The position numbers and the translations under genes were made by a program. The notes beneath the pieces are model-generated. The model worked only from the letters and a program-made list of their open reading frames with translations. It was not told the origin of the DNA and did no database searches. Below are positions 26,285-34,591 of a DNA stretch of 64,000 nucleotides, piece by piece. Origin of the DNA: Roseinatronobacter bogoriensis DSM 18756 (lineage in GTDB: Bacteria; Pseudomonadota; Alphaproteobacteria; Rhodobacterales; Rhodobacteraceae); assembly GCF_004366635.1 (NCBI RefSeq), contig NZ_SORN01000011.1, positions 1 through 64,000 on the forward strand. The letters are read 5' to 3'. Positions within the stretch are counted from its first letter, which is position 1. Each line of letters starts with the position of its first letter.

Positions 26285-26519
26285 TTGCGCGGCCTTCGGT
26301 TGTGCCTTTGGGCGCGCCGATCCGCGGCCAATCTTTGGGAACGGATTGCACAGGCCCGTCCGACCGTATCCTTTGGTCAAGACCAACCGCACCAACCGGA
26401 ACCGAGTGACGATCCAGCAGCATTTCCAGAAGCTGCGGCTCCAACCCACAACCATGGGCGGCAGCACTCTCATGTGCAGATAGAAGATTGATCAGAAAAG
26501 CATGGGACGGCTCTCGCAT
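26271..26519 (-). CDS. Small hypothetical protein
   Basis: 82-aa reading frame beginning MREPSHAFLINLLSAHESAA, with a helical look in its first half and a basic tail. It overlaps the start of the next minus-strand gene by 14 bp, as in a coupled pair. I do not recognise it. It may equally be the N-terminal piece of one gene split from 25700-26284 by a frameshift. Confidence 0.35.
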   Translation of the reverse strand: MREPSHAFLINLLSAHESAAAHGCGLEPQLLEMLLDRHSVPVGAVGLDQRIRSDGPVQSVPKDWPRIGAPKGTTEGRANVRR

Positions 26520-26612
26520 CGGCAACTCCGGGACAAAGGGTGGTTGCCGGGCCGTCTGGGTTGAATGCAACGCAGCTTGACTGGGTGACTTAAACCTGAC
26601 AAAATTACTTGG

Positions 26613-26631
26613 AAATGTAAACCCTACATTT
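26613..26631. promoter_or_regulatory. 19-bp palindromic operator candidate
   Basis: AAATGTA (26613-26619), five-base spacer, TACATTT (26625-26631): a perfect inverted repeat about 90 bases before the secreted-protein gene at 26721. The size and symmetry fit a dimeric repressor site, possibly metal-responsive given the neighbours. The regulator is unknown. Confidence 0.5.
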
Positions 26632-26720
26632 GAACAAGGGGCGACACGGCTTTTCAGAGCAGCCTCACAAACCGCCAGCTTCGTGCCAGCCAAGTCATTT
26701 GCAACGCACGGAGCAAACAT

Positions 26721-27701
26721 ATGCGGAACTCAACTCTTCTCGTCGCCACGCTTGGCCTGTCGCTGATGGGCCTGTCCACCCCCGCCGCCGCTGACGGTCT
26801 AGAGGCGTGGCAATTGTCGTATGGCGGCTTTGTCACAGCCTCTGACGTGCGGCCGCATAACGGCCTGCCGCAGGATCGCGGCGATATGCTGGCGGCACTC
26901 AATGCCGACAGCCCCGACTGGGCCGAAGCGCTGAGCGTCTATACTTGGGGGCGGCATTTCCCTTGGCGCGACATGACCCATTCACTGGGCCGCTTCGCCG
27001 ACAATTACAACGGCGCAATGCCTGCCGTCGTGCCGCTTTCGGTCGCGCATTGGGATGATCCCAGCTTTGCGGTGGGGCCGGTCTACTCGGCACTGGCTGG
27101 GACCGGCCCGTTCTACCAGCTTGCCGATGAGGCGCGCATCGCCTTTGTCGAGACCGCGACACTGGCCACGATCATCAACTGGACGCGGTTCGAACTGGCG
27201 ATGTCAGAGCGCAAGGCATTGGCAGCAGAGCCGAACTGGGCGCTCACCAATGGCAGCCCCAAGAATTGGAACGAGATATTTGCTTTCCACTGGGGGCCAG
27301 AGGGGCAGCATTCGGTCCATGCAGCACTCGAGGCCATCCCTGAGGGCGCGCAGGTGAATGCCGCGCTCTACATGGCGCTGGCCGAGGGACAACCGCATCT
27401 GCTGGAAGAACGCTGGGCCGAAGACGAGGCGGCTGTGGTCGACCGGCTTTTGCATGAAGGATCGTTGCGCCTGTTCCATGCGGCGTTGCAAGACGCAGAG
27501 GGAGCCAGTGACGACGCGGAGCGTCTGGTCGCCGTCATGCAGGCGCGCGGGCTGTGGCTGGCTGCGGCGGAAGCGGTGCTGACATTGGCCCCCGGTGAAG
27601 CGCAAGGCATCGAGGCCGCGCTCGCAGGAGCAGGCGATCCCGATCTGCTACCTTTCGCAGTCGAAGCGGTCGAGGATAACTTGATCCTGCTGTCAAACTG
27701 A
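26721..27701 (+). CDS. Secreted protein of unknown function
   Basis: 326-aa protein with a clear signal peptide (LSLMGLSTPAAA) and a mature acidic, mostly helical region with no Cys. It contains many Trp and aromatic residues, notably YTWGRHFPWRDMTH, ATIINWTRFELAM and SPKNWNEIFAFHWGPEGQ. The C-terminal third has repeated acidic Ala-rich helices. A weak resemblance to algal iron-assimilation (FEA-like) proteins came to mind but cannot be verified here. It stands between haem uptake genes and a decayed copper locus, behind a palindromic operator, so a periplasmic metal-related role is a guess. Confidence 0.7.
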   Translation: MRNSTLLVATLGLSLMGLSTPAAADGLEAWQLSYGGFVTASDVRPHNGLPQDRGDMLAALNADSPDWAEALSVYTWGRHFPWRDMTHSLGRFADNYNGAMPAVVPLSVAHWDDPSFAVGPVYSALAGTGPFYQLADEARIAFVETATLATIINWTRFELAMSERKALAAEPNWALTNGSPKNWNEIFAFHWGPEGQHSVHAALEAIPEGAQVNAALYMALAEGQPHLLEERWAEDEAAVVDRLLHEGSLRLFHAALQDAEGASDDAERLVAVMQARGLWLAAAEAVLTLAPGEAQGIEAALAGAGDPDLLPFAVEAVEDNLILLSN

Positions 27702-27984
27702 ACACAAGGCCGGTGTTCCTCACATCCGGCGATCAGGAACCGATCCAGCCTGTATTCTGATGCATGTCGGCCCCTGCGCAGGTTCTGGCAGACTCGCAGG
27801 CGGCCTTAACGCGGACAGGCATGGCCAGAAGTTGATTGAGAAGACGCTGCGCGCAGAAGTTAGTTCGTCGCATCCCCGAAAGCCATGCCGCCGGTTGCGA
27901 CCTGTCCGGTGGGGCTGTCGGGGTTGCGGGCATGGGGCGGGGGTCAGGGCGATGAAATTCTGCCATACTGCACGCGCGCGCAGG

Positions 27985-28140
27985 TCATCGCGGCGGGGCG
28001 CGGTGGGTGCGCGGGGCCAGATACTCGATCCAGGGGTAGTCGTCGGCATTGACGGGCGCATCCGCGAACAGGCCGGACGCGGCATTGCCTGCGTAGAATT
28101 TCAAGGCGCGATCGGTCAGTACCGCGTCAGGCGTAGGCGC
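27985..28140 (-). pseudogene. C-terminal scrap, spermidine-synthase-like
   Basis: On the minus strand a start-less stretch reads VLTDRALKFYAGNAASGLF, then ADAPVNADDYPWIEYLAPR, before a stop. The NADDxPxIEYxAPR ending resembles the C-terminus of membrane-fused spermidine-synthase-like proteins. It overlaps, in another frame, the premature end of the MbnP-like pseudogene, marking a deletion junction. The assignment is weak. Confidence 0.3.
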
Positions 28141-28605
28141 CCTGCCAGTTCCAGAACATCGCTGTCAGGTTCAGGGGCGACGCGGCCAGCGTCGGGTCGC
28201 CGTGGTTCAAGTCGAACGGCACGCCGATATCGAAGTCCAGACCAGTATACTCCCCCGCGGGGACTGTGCCGCGCAAGCTGTTATTCATGTCGGGCGTGCC
28301 GTTGACGCAGGTGCCAGTTGCATCCTCGAAATCCAGCTGCGCCACATCGGCGACCTGCCAAACCCCGTCCTGATCCAGCGCGATGGGGCCTCGGTCCCGT
28401 CTGTGCCGATCAGCCGTGCATTGGTGACGAAGACGCGGAAACCGGCGACCTCGACGGTCGAGGCGGTCACACCGATGCCGTCATAGGCCTGCGCGCAGGT
28501 GAAGGGGGTGCCGGCCATCTCGGCGGCGCAATTGATGGTGACGGGTTGGTCGGCCAGCGCCGGCGTGGCGAGTGCGGTCACAGCCGCCAGTGCAAGGAAA
28601 CGTAT
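28127..28605 (-). pseudogene. MbnP-like (metallo-mystery pair) protein, broken
   Basis: Remnant of the secreted four-Cys copper-associated protein usually encoded beside a dihaem MbnH. The frame starts with a signal peptide (RFLALAAVTALATPALA), then VTINCAAEMAGTPFTCAQAY and VTNARLIGTDGTEAP. A one-base shift follows, and LDFEDATGTCVNGTPDMNNS and LNHGDPTLAASPLNLTAMFW continue in another frame to an early stop. The likely start codon reads ATA (28605-28603), suggesting ATG loss. The C-terminal part with the remaining Cys is gone. No MbnH gene is adjacent. Confidence 0.6.
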
Positions 28606-28668
28606 GTTTTATCTTTCGTGAATGATGTGGGTGTCACCGGCAGCGCTTGCGCCACCGGGTTTCAGCGA

Positions 28669-29033
28669 TCAGACAAGAAATAGCGGCGGGCCGCGTGCAG
28701 GCGGTGTGCGTGGGCTGTGCGCGTGCACCAGCAAATGGCCTGCCGCGGGCACGTCCAGCATTGCGATGCGCAGGGCAACGCCTGCGCCAGGGGCATCTGC
28801 TCCCAGAGCCATGATCTTTGCCAGGGTGCAGACAGGGCAATCCTCGGCCATGCCCTGCGGGCCGTCTTGCGTGACGCAAGGATCATCCAGTTCGCCGCCG
28901 ATCTGAACATAGGCCGCCAGCATCGGATTGGCAGGTAAGCAGGAGCATGCTGATGACCAAAGCCAAGAACCATCAGCGCCAGCACAAGAAGCGCAGCACT
29001 CAGGCGGTTGGAAAAGGTAATTAACATACTCAT
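28669..29033 (-). pseudogene. DUF2946-like small membrane/secreted protein, frameshifted
   Basis: The N-terminal part MSMLITFSNRL plus a hydrophobic helix (LSAALLVLALMVLGF) and HQHAPAYLP reads to about 28935. The remainder (MLAAYVQIGGELDDPC, CPVCTLAKIMAL, PRTPPARGPP) lies in the next frame. One missing base, restoring LPNPMLAAY, would rejoin them. The CPVC motif and the basic Pro-rich tail resemble DUF2946-type proteins that accompany copper loci. Together with the broken MbnP it suggests loss of a copper-handling operon. Confidence 0.5.
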
Positions 29034-29183
29034 GTTATCTTGCTTCCTGCCAGTCTTAGTTTCAGCTATCATCACGCGGTACGCCCCTGCAGGTGAAAAA
29101 TGGGATGAGGCATTGATGGAGTGGATGGCGCCCGCTTCCGGCATGACGATGTCCATGTTGGGTGCTGAGAACACCACCAACAA

Positions 29184-29372
29184 ATGAAGCCGTCCATGGC
29201 AAAAAACTCCATGCTCCGGATCGATCTGGCGGAGTATGTTTTCAGGCAGCACGGCGTTGACGCCGATGGCCGAGTTGCCTTGCGCCGTCAGCTACGGTTG
29301 ATGCAGCCGGGCCAACTGAAGGGTAAGGACAATCGAGTTACCAATGGCCGAAGCCCAAAAACCGCAGGCTGA
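29184..29372 (+). pseudogene. IS110-family transposase N-terminal scrap
   Basis: The frame reads RIDLAEYVFRQHGVDADGRV then ALRRQLR, close to the IGIDLAKxVFQxHGVDxxGxV opening of IS110 transposases with its DEDD Asp. The match ends after about 35 codons and a stop follows, so only the 5' end remains. The rest of the 420 bp between the DUF2946-like remnant and the next gene shows nothing else recognisable. Confidence 0.55.
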
Positions 29373-29452
29373 TAATCTGCAGGGCCGGCTTATGCCAACA
29401 TATCCAGCATTCGTGATTGACTGCATTTTTGCTGCCTGCCATAGCATGACCC

Positions 29453-30400
29453 ATGTCTGACCCTGCCCCCAGCATTGTTGCGCGCCGAGATAGTGGCCCG
29501 AAAGTGCATATTCTTCTGTGTACTTACAATGGTGCAGCTTGGTTGGAGGCGCAGTTGGAAAGCCTTGTTGCCCAGACACATCGCGACTGGCTGCTATGGG
29601 TCAGTGATGATAACTCCAGCGATGATACGCGCGCCATTCTGGCGCGTTTCGCCGCGCGCTATCCGGGCCGGGTGGCCGCCGTGCTGGACGGGCCACGCAA
29701 GGGCGGTGCGGCCAATTTCCTCTCGCTTTTGTGCCATGCGGATATACCAGAGGGCTATGTCGCGCTCTGCGATCAGGATGATGTCTGGATGCCGCACAAG
29801 CTGGCACATGCCCTGGCCCAACTGCGCCCCTGGGCAGGCACGCCTTGCGCATGGGCAGGGCGCTATATGTTCACGGATCAGTATCTGAACCCTTTGGGCT
29901 TGTCTCCGCACTGGGCGCGCGGGCCTTCATTGGAAAACGCACTGGTCCAGAATATCATGTCGGGGCATACGTTGACGCTGAACCCCGAGGCCCTGGCGCT
30001 GGTGCGGCGCGCAGGTCCGATGCCGGTCGCGCATCATGATTGGTGGATCTATCTGCTGCTGATGGCTTGCAATGGACATGCGTTGATCGATACTGAGGTT
30101 GTGCTTCAGTATCGACAGCATCGCGACAACACAATAGGACGGCGGGCGGGCCTTCGCGCCCGTGCCGGGCGCGCGATAGCCATGGTGAATGGGACGCTGA
30201 ATAGCTGGATAATGGGCAACCTTGCGGCGCTTGCGGCCGCGGATGCGCCCTTATCGCCACAAGCCCGCCACCTTGTGGATGGTTCGAGGCAAAGATCGGC
30301 GAAAATAGCGAGCGCGGCTTTGGGAAACTTTTCGACGCATCGTCAACACCGAGCAGAAACCTTGGCGTTTGCTTTTGCAAAATGCCTGCGCCGTCTTTAG
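29453..30400 (+). CDS. Glycosyltransferase family 2 (rhamnosyltransferase-like)
   Basis: 315-aa GT-A fold enzyme for polysaccharide assembly. It has HILLCTYNGAAWLEAQLESL, WVSDDNSSDDTRAIL, LCDQDDVWMPHKL with the DxD-type metal site, and VAHHDWWIYLL with the acceptor-side Asp. The length is normal. It appears intact, unlike the related fragment at 3.7-4.25 kb, and stands at the edge of the decayed capsule locus. The donor may be dTDP-rhamnose from the rml genes; that is inference. Confidence 0.85.
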   Translation: MSDPAPSIVARRDSGPKVHILLCTYNGAAWLEAQLESLVAQTHRDWLLWVSDDNSSDDTRAILARFAARYPGRVAAVLDGPRKGGAANFLSLLCHADIPEGYVALCDQDDVWMPHKLAHALAQLRPWAGTPCAWAGRYMFTDQYLNPLGLSPHWARGPSLENALVQNIMSGHTLTLNPEALALVRRAGPMPVAHHDWWIYLLLMACNGHALIDTEVVLQYRQHRDNTIGRRAGLRARAGRAIAMVNGTLNSWIMGNLAALAAADAPLSPQARHLVDGSRQRSAKIASAALGNFSTHRQHRAETLAFAFAKCLRRL

Positions 30401-30491
30401 AATAGCGTGTCATTCTTGCCATTCGCGCACCCTGTCGCGCTTAGCGATAGGCTTTCGGGCCGTGTGCTCGGCTTTCAAACCCCTAGCGGAT

Positions 30492-30812
30492 TTACACCAC
30501 TTCTTGATCGGTGACCTCCTTCAGAAGGCGCGCGGCTGGAATAACCACATCACCAGATGCCCCCTCAAGTACCCATGGTCCGTCCTGAACCGATGCTGCC
30601 GTATCGCCAAGCCGGGCAATGACGCTGACATGCAGCACAACGGCCTGAGATGTAATCGGCGCGATGAAAGGGGTTCCGCTCTCTCGCCATTCTTCGCCGC
30701 CCGCTTGGACTGCACTCAGGTTTTAGGGCGTCCCGTCGATCGAGAAAATGTCGCCTGCAACTTGGATGGTGATCCCGGGCAGGTCCTGTTGTGGGGTCAA
30801 TGTCAGGTGCAT
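30492..30812 (-). pseudogene. Phage-like small protein with internal stop
   Basis: The frame starts MHLTLTPQQDLPG, passes ITIQVAGDIFSIDGTP, hits TAA at 30725-30723, and resumes in the same frame (NLSAVQAGGEEW, LHVSVIARLGD) to a stop at 30492. It resembles a small tail-region protein of Rhodobacteraceae prophages in which a Tyr stands where the stop is now. A 14-codon piece just upstream (TASTQLLAIGRWF) looks like the end of another phage gene. This scrap abuts the truncated kpsM. Confidence 0.4.
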
Positions 30813-30864
30813 TTTTCTGTTCCTTAAAACCAGCGGCCAATGGCGAGCAGCTGGGTGGATGCGG

Positions 30865-31233
30865 TCATTCGCGCGCCATGACAGCGTCTATCCATGCGAC
30901 ACGCGGATAGCGGAGCAAGGGTCTGGAAAATGTCAGGGCATTTCCGACCTGCCCGCACAAAACCATGAAAGCGTGCAAGATCATGAGCCCTGTGGCCTTG
31001 AAAAGCAGAAAACTGGTTCCCAAAGCGGGCGGCCTAGCCAGAAGAGAAAAAGCCAGGCTAAGAATGACAATCAAGCCCAGCGGCTCTGGGATCGCCCAGA
31101 GGTAGCCGCCCGGCGTGCGCCCATAACGCGTGGACATTTCACGCAGCACCAGCGCCGCAACAGCGCGAAGGCTGGCTTGCACAGCCGAGGGCGCCCTGCC
31201 CGCAGCAAGCGCATTTTCTGGCATCAAGACCAC
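30865..31233 (-). pseudogene. kpsM: Capsule ABC-2 export permease, 3'-truncated
   Basis: The N-terminal 122 residues match KpsM/Wzm-type permeases: LVLREMSTRYGRTPGGYLWA, FSLLARPPALGTSFLLF, and NALTFSRPLLRYPRVAWIDA. The frame then stops where phage-like sequence begins. A complete permease has about 260-280 residues, so half of it, including several helices, is missing. It is divergent from kpsE (118 bp between starts). KpsT therefore has no complete membrane partner in this window. Confidence 0.75.
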
Positions 31234-31350
31234 CGTCCACTAAAGCAGATCCGATGAATCGCTGCTTGGGTTTCCCCTGCTCTTTTGGTATGCGAATTTG
31301 CAGGCCAGTTCCACAGCCGCTTAGCGTAATCACCAAAGGTATGATAGTTC

Positions 31351-32565
31351 ATGGCTGACATTGCAAAGCCTGCCCCCGAGAAACCGAAGACATCGCCTCC
31401 GGGAGATGGCCGCACTGGCGCGCCCGTTTCGGTCCGCCCGACAGCTCGTCGTGCATGGCTTAAGTCACGACATAGAGGGCTGATCCTGAGTCTGCTCTTG
31501 GTTGTTGGCCTGCCGGTGATGATGACAACGGCTTATCTGGTAGTGTTTGCCAAGGATCAGTATGCGTCAAAAGTGGGTTTTACGATCCGACAGGAAGAAA
31601 CCAGCACCGCCAGCGAATTGATGGGTGGGCTTAGCTCGATCCTTGGGGCAAGCGCACAGGGCCATGCCGATTTGCTGTTCGAGTTTGTCCAGAGCCAGGA
31701 AATTGTTGAACAGATCATGGACGAATTTGACCTTGTCGCCAATTACAGCGCAAACTGGCCGTTGGATCCGATTTTCTCGCTGTGGCCCACAGCCACGATT
31801 GAAGATGTCGTCTGGTTCTGGGGGCGGATGGTTCGGGTGACATTTGACAGGTCTTCAGGGATGATGCTGGTTCAGGTACGTGCCCATGATCCTGAGACAG
31901 CGCAGATGCTGGCCCAGCTTATCGTGCGCAAGAGTGAGGAAATGATCAACCGGCTGAATGCCACCGCACGCATTGATGCGATGCGCAACGCGGAAGCCGA
32001 TCTTGAGGCTGCATTGGCGCGGTTGCGTGCAGCGCGCGAAGCCTTGGCCGAATTCCGGGCGCGCACTCAGATTGTTGATCCGCAAGCCGATATTCAGGCC
32101 CGCATGGGCGTGATGAGCAACTTTCAGCAGCAGCTTGCCGAAACCCTGGTTGAGTATGACCTGCTGTCTCAAACGGCAGATGCAAATGACCCCCGCGTGC
32201 GTCAACTCGCGCGACGTATAGATGCCATCCGTAACCGCATCCGCGACGAGCGGCAGAATTTCACCCAGCTTGATGTGACCATAGACGACACGGATTATCC
32301 GCGATTGATCGCCCAGTTTGAGAGCTTGCAAGTCGATCAGGCTTTTGCCGAGGCGACCTATCAAGCCGCGCTGACCGCGATGGATTCTGCGCGCTCCAAT
32401 GCCTCGCGCCAGAACCTGTTTCTGGCCAATTTCATTCAACCCACCCGCGCAGAGCGCGCGCAATATCCGCAGACAACACTTCTGATCGGGCTGAGTTTCT
32501 TCTTTTCATTGATGGCGTGGTCCGTGATGGCACTGGTCTATTACAGCCTGCGCGATCGCGGGTGA
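31351..32565 (+). CDS. kpsE: Capsule polysaccharide export inner-membrane protein
   Basis: 404-aa polysaccharide co-polymerase of the KpsE/BexC/CtrB class. It has an N-terminal helix (GLILSLLLVVGLPVMMTTAY), a large periplasmic part with coiled-coil stretches (about residues 190-260 and 285-310) and a C-terminal helix (LIGLSFFFSLMAWSVMALVY). It would bridge the ABC exporter and an outer-membrane Wza-like channel. The gene is intact, with kpsT 19 bp downstream. Confidence 0.85.
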   Translation: MADIAKPAPEKPKTSPPGDGRTGAPVSVRPTARRAWLKSRHRGLILSLLLVVGLPVMMTTAYLVVFAKDQYASKVGFTIRQEETSTASELMGGLSSILGASAQGHADLLFEFVQSQEIVEQIMDEFDLVANYSANWPLDPIFSLWPTATIEDVVWFWGRMVRVTFDRSSGMMLVQVRAHDPETAQMLAQLIVRKSEEMINRLNATARIDAMRNAEADLEAALARLRAAREALAEFRARTQIVDPQADIQARMGVMSNFQQQLAETLVEYDLLSQTADANDPRVRQLARRIDAIRNRIRDERQNFTQLDVTIDDTDYPRLIAQFESLQVDQAFAEATYQAALTAMDSARSNASRQNLFLANFIQPTRAERAQYPQTTLLIGLSFFFSLMAWSVMALVYYSLRDRG

Positions 32566-32584
32566 CCAGCACCGCGGAGGGCGC

Positions 32585-33238
32585 GTGATAGAATTTCGTG
32601 ACATCACCAAAGGGTTCTGGGTGCGCGGCGAATATCGCCCTGTGATCCGCGCGCTGAACCTGACCCTTCCAACTGGCCGTTCGTTGGCCCTGCTGGGGCG
32701 CAATGGTGCAGGAAAGTCAACGCTCCTGAACATGGTCTCAGGCACGATGCGCCCCGACACGGGCGACATTATCAGCGATGGCAGTATCTCCTTCACAGTC
32801 GGTTATGCTGGGAGTTTTCATGGCGATATGACCGGCGCGCAGAACACCCGCTTTCTGGCGCGGGTTTACGGTGTGGATACGGATGAGTTATGTGATTTCG
32901 TGGAAGACTTCGCAGAAATTGGTTCGCATTTCCATATGCCTGTGCGCACCTATTCCTCAGGCATGAAATCGCGCCTCGCCTTTGGTGTGTCGATGGGGAT
33001 CAGATTTGACACCTATCTGATTGACGAAGCCACGGCGACTGGGGATGCCCGTTTCCGGCACAAAAGCAAAGAAGTGTTCCGCGCGCGCATGGCTGAGGCC
33101 AGCGCTGTCATGGTCAGCCATTCGATGGGCGACATCCGCGCCTTTTGCGATGCTGGACTGGTCCTGAATGACGGGCAGATCGAAGTCTTTGAGGATGTCG
33201 AAGACGCGATCAAACGGCATCAGGAATTGCTGGCGTGA
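32585..33238 (+). CDS. kpsT: Capsule polysaccharide ABC exporter ATP-binding protein
   Basis: 217-aa ATPase of the KpsT type: Walker A GRNGAGKST, signature YSSGMKSRLAFG, Walker B TYLIDEATATGD, switch His in VSHSMGDIR. The length matches KpsT proteins, which lack the C-terminal sugar-binding domain of Wzt. It would pair with KpsM, but the only kpsM in the window is truncated. Confidence 0.88.
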   Translation: MIEFRDITKGFWVRGEYRPVIRALNLTLPTGRSLALLGRNGAGKSTLLNMVSGTMRPDTGDIISDGSISFTVGYAGSFHGDMTGAQNTRFLARVYGVDTDELCDFVEDFAEIGSHFHMPVRTYSSGMKSRLAFGVSMGIRFDTYLIDEATATGDARFRHKSKEVFRARMAEASAVMVSHSMGDIRAFCDAGLVLNDGQIEVFEDVEDAIKRHQELLA

Positions 33239-33239
33239 T

Positions 33240-33592
33240 CGAGGGAGCAGCAATTCCGTCGCTGACACGATATGACCGATTTGGCAACTGATCTGACCGG
33301 CCCGCACCGCCGCAGCATAAGCTTCAAGCAGTGCTTCCAGATCGGATCGTCGCGGCCCGGCACCGCGCCCGGGGACGTGGTCGGGCAGGATGCAGTCGCA
33401 TGAAATGGCCAAACTTCGCAACGCGCGAAACCCCGCCATGGCCAATGTGATGATCGACCAACGCCTGCGCCGCCGCCTCCCCCCAAGGCAGGGCGGCACT
33501 GCGAATCGCCTCAGTCTTGATCCGGTTCGAGTCGAGCCCCCCCCGTCGCAGTCGAAGACAAGGGTGGCATAGTCTATGGGCCTGGGGATCAT
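33240..33592 (-). pseudogene. HAD-family phosphatase, frameshifted and truncated
   Basis: The start ATG 33592 overlaps the stop of the preceding chimeric gene (ATGA). The frame gives RPIDYATLVFDCDG, the HAD motif I with its nucleophile Asp, then shifts. The continuation LDSNRIKTEAIRSAALPWGE and VDHHIGHGGVSR lies in a second frame, and CILPDHVPG with LEALLEAYAAAVRAGQISC in the first. Only the N-terminal half exists before kpsT sequence begins. A sugar-phosphate phosphatase of the capsule locus is the likely origin. Confidence 0.6.
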
Positions 33593-34317
33593 GTCAGTGC
33601 CAGCCCGCGCAAGAATAGCTGTTCGGCGACAACGAAATCTGCTTTCCAAGTGATGTCCTGTGCAGTCAGTTTGTCCAGCGGGAAGAGGTAAGGGTTATCG
33701 CCTATGCGATCATTCAATCGGGAATAGATTTCGATGGGGGCAAAGAACACGGCGCTGTTAATTTCATGCGCCGGTGTCAATGTCTGGGTCCGGGACCATT
33801 TCTCGACCTGGCGGTCATGGTTCAGCGGGCCTTTTTCATTCCACAGGAAAGCGTGAAGTAATGTCGTGGTCATGAGTGAATCATGACCCTGTGTCAGGGC
33901 CTGTCGATAGCAGGCGATGACGTTGGCATAAGTTTCTGCAGTGACAAAGGGTGAGGTGACGTGAGTCCACAGGATATGCCCCGCGGGAATCAGGTCGTGG
34001 GCATGGCCAACAAGCGCATCGGTACTGGTGGCGCTGCTGGACAGGTGTTCGGCGCGGCGATGAAGCACCAGATGCGCAGCGCCCAGATTACGCGCATAGG
34101 CGCTGGAACAGGCAGATGCCGCGGCCAGACACATTCCGGACGTGGCGCTTTGCATCACCAGGCATATCCCGCGCAGTATATAGCGCAAAAGCTGCACCTG
34201 GCTGGAGCGCACAAGACACACCTCTCGCACGCCCCTGCCGGTGTGAAACAGGCCCTGACCTTTCTCCAAACGCTGCAACCGGGCACCGGAGAAAAGGGGT
34301 TCAAGCAAGATTGACAT
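33589..34317 (-). pseudogene. Chimeric frame: Crp/Fnr-like N-terminus joined to NeuA-like C-terminus
   Basis: A single open frame of 242 codons that is probably a recombination product. Residues 1-74 (LEKGQGLFHTGRG, REVCLVRSSQVQLLRY) resemble the cyclic-nucleotide-binding domain of Crp/Fnr regulators. From about residue 75 it becomes an acylneuraminate cytidylyltransferase-like sequence (ARNLGAAHLVL, SATSTDALVGHAHD, ILWTHVTSPFV, NEKGPLN). The NeuA half lacks the N-terminal CTP-binding loop and the Crp half lacks the HTH, so neither should work. The stop overlaps the HAD remnant, keeping the original neuA-HAD arrangement. Confidence 0.6.
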
Positions 34318-34591
34318 GATCACTCTCAAATGACGCCGACCTGTCGCATGCGCTACGGCGGAAAGACCCAGACCAAGGGTTTCGCCGATGAAACGGATCA
34401 CATTGACGAAAGCGCTGCTCTGACCAGTTGCCCTATCGGCACAGGATCATGTGGCGCAGGCGCAATAGCTGTGACGACGGCGCAAGGTCGGTGTCGCCAT
34501 TGCCGTTGCCGCGCGCCGCATTGTTACAAATCGGGATGGCGTTTGGGGGTGCGCCGGGACACTATTTGTCTAGTGGGCGACCTGCCGTTGC

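Noticed and set aside
27705..27735. GCCGG/CCGGC hairpin after the secreted-protein gene
   Set aside because: The stem is short and imperfect and no T-run follows, so a terminator is not supported.
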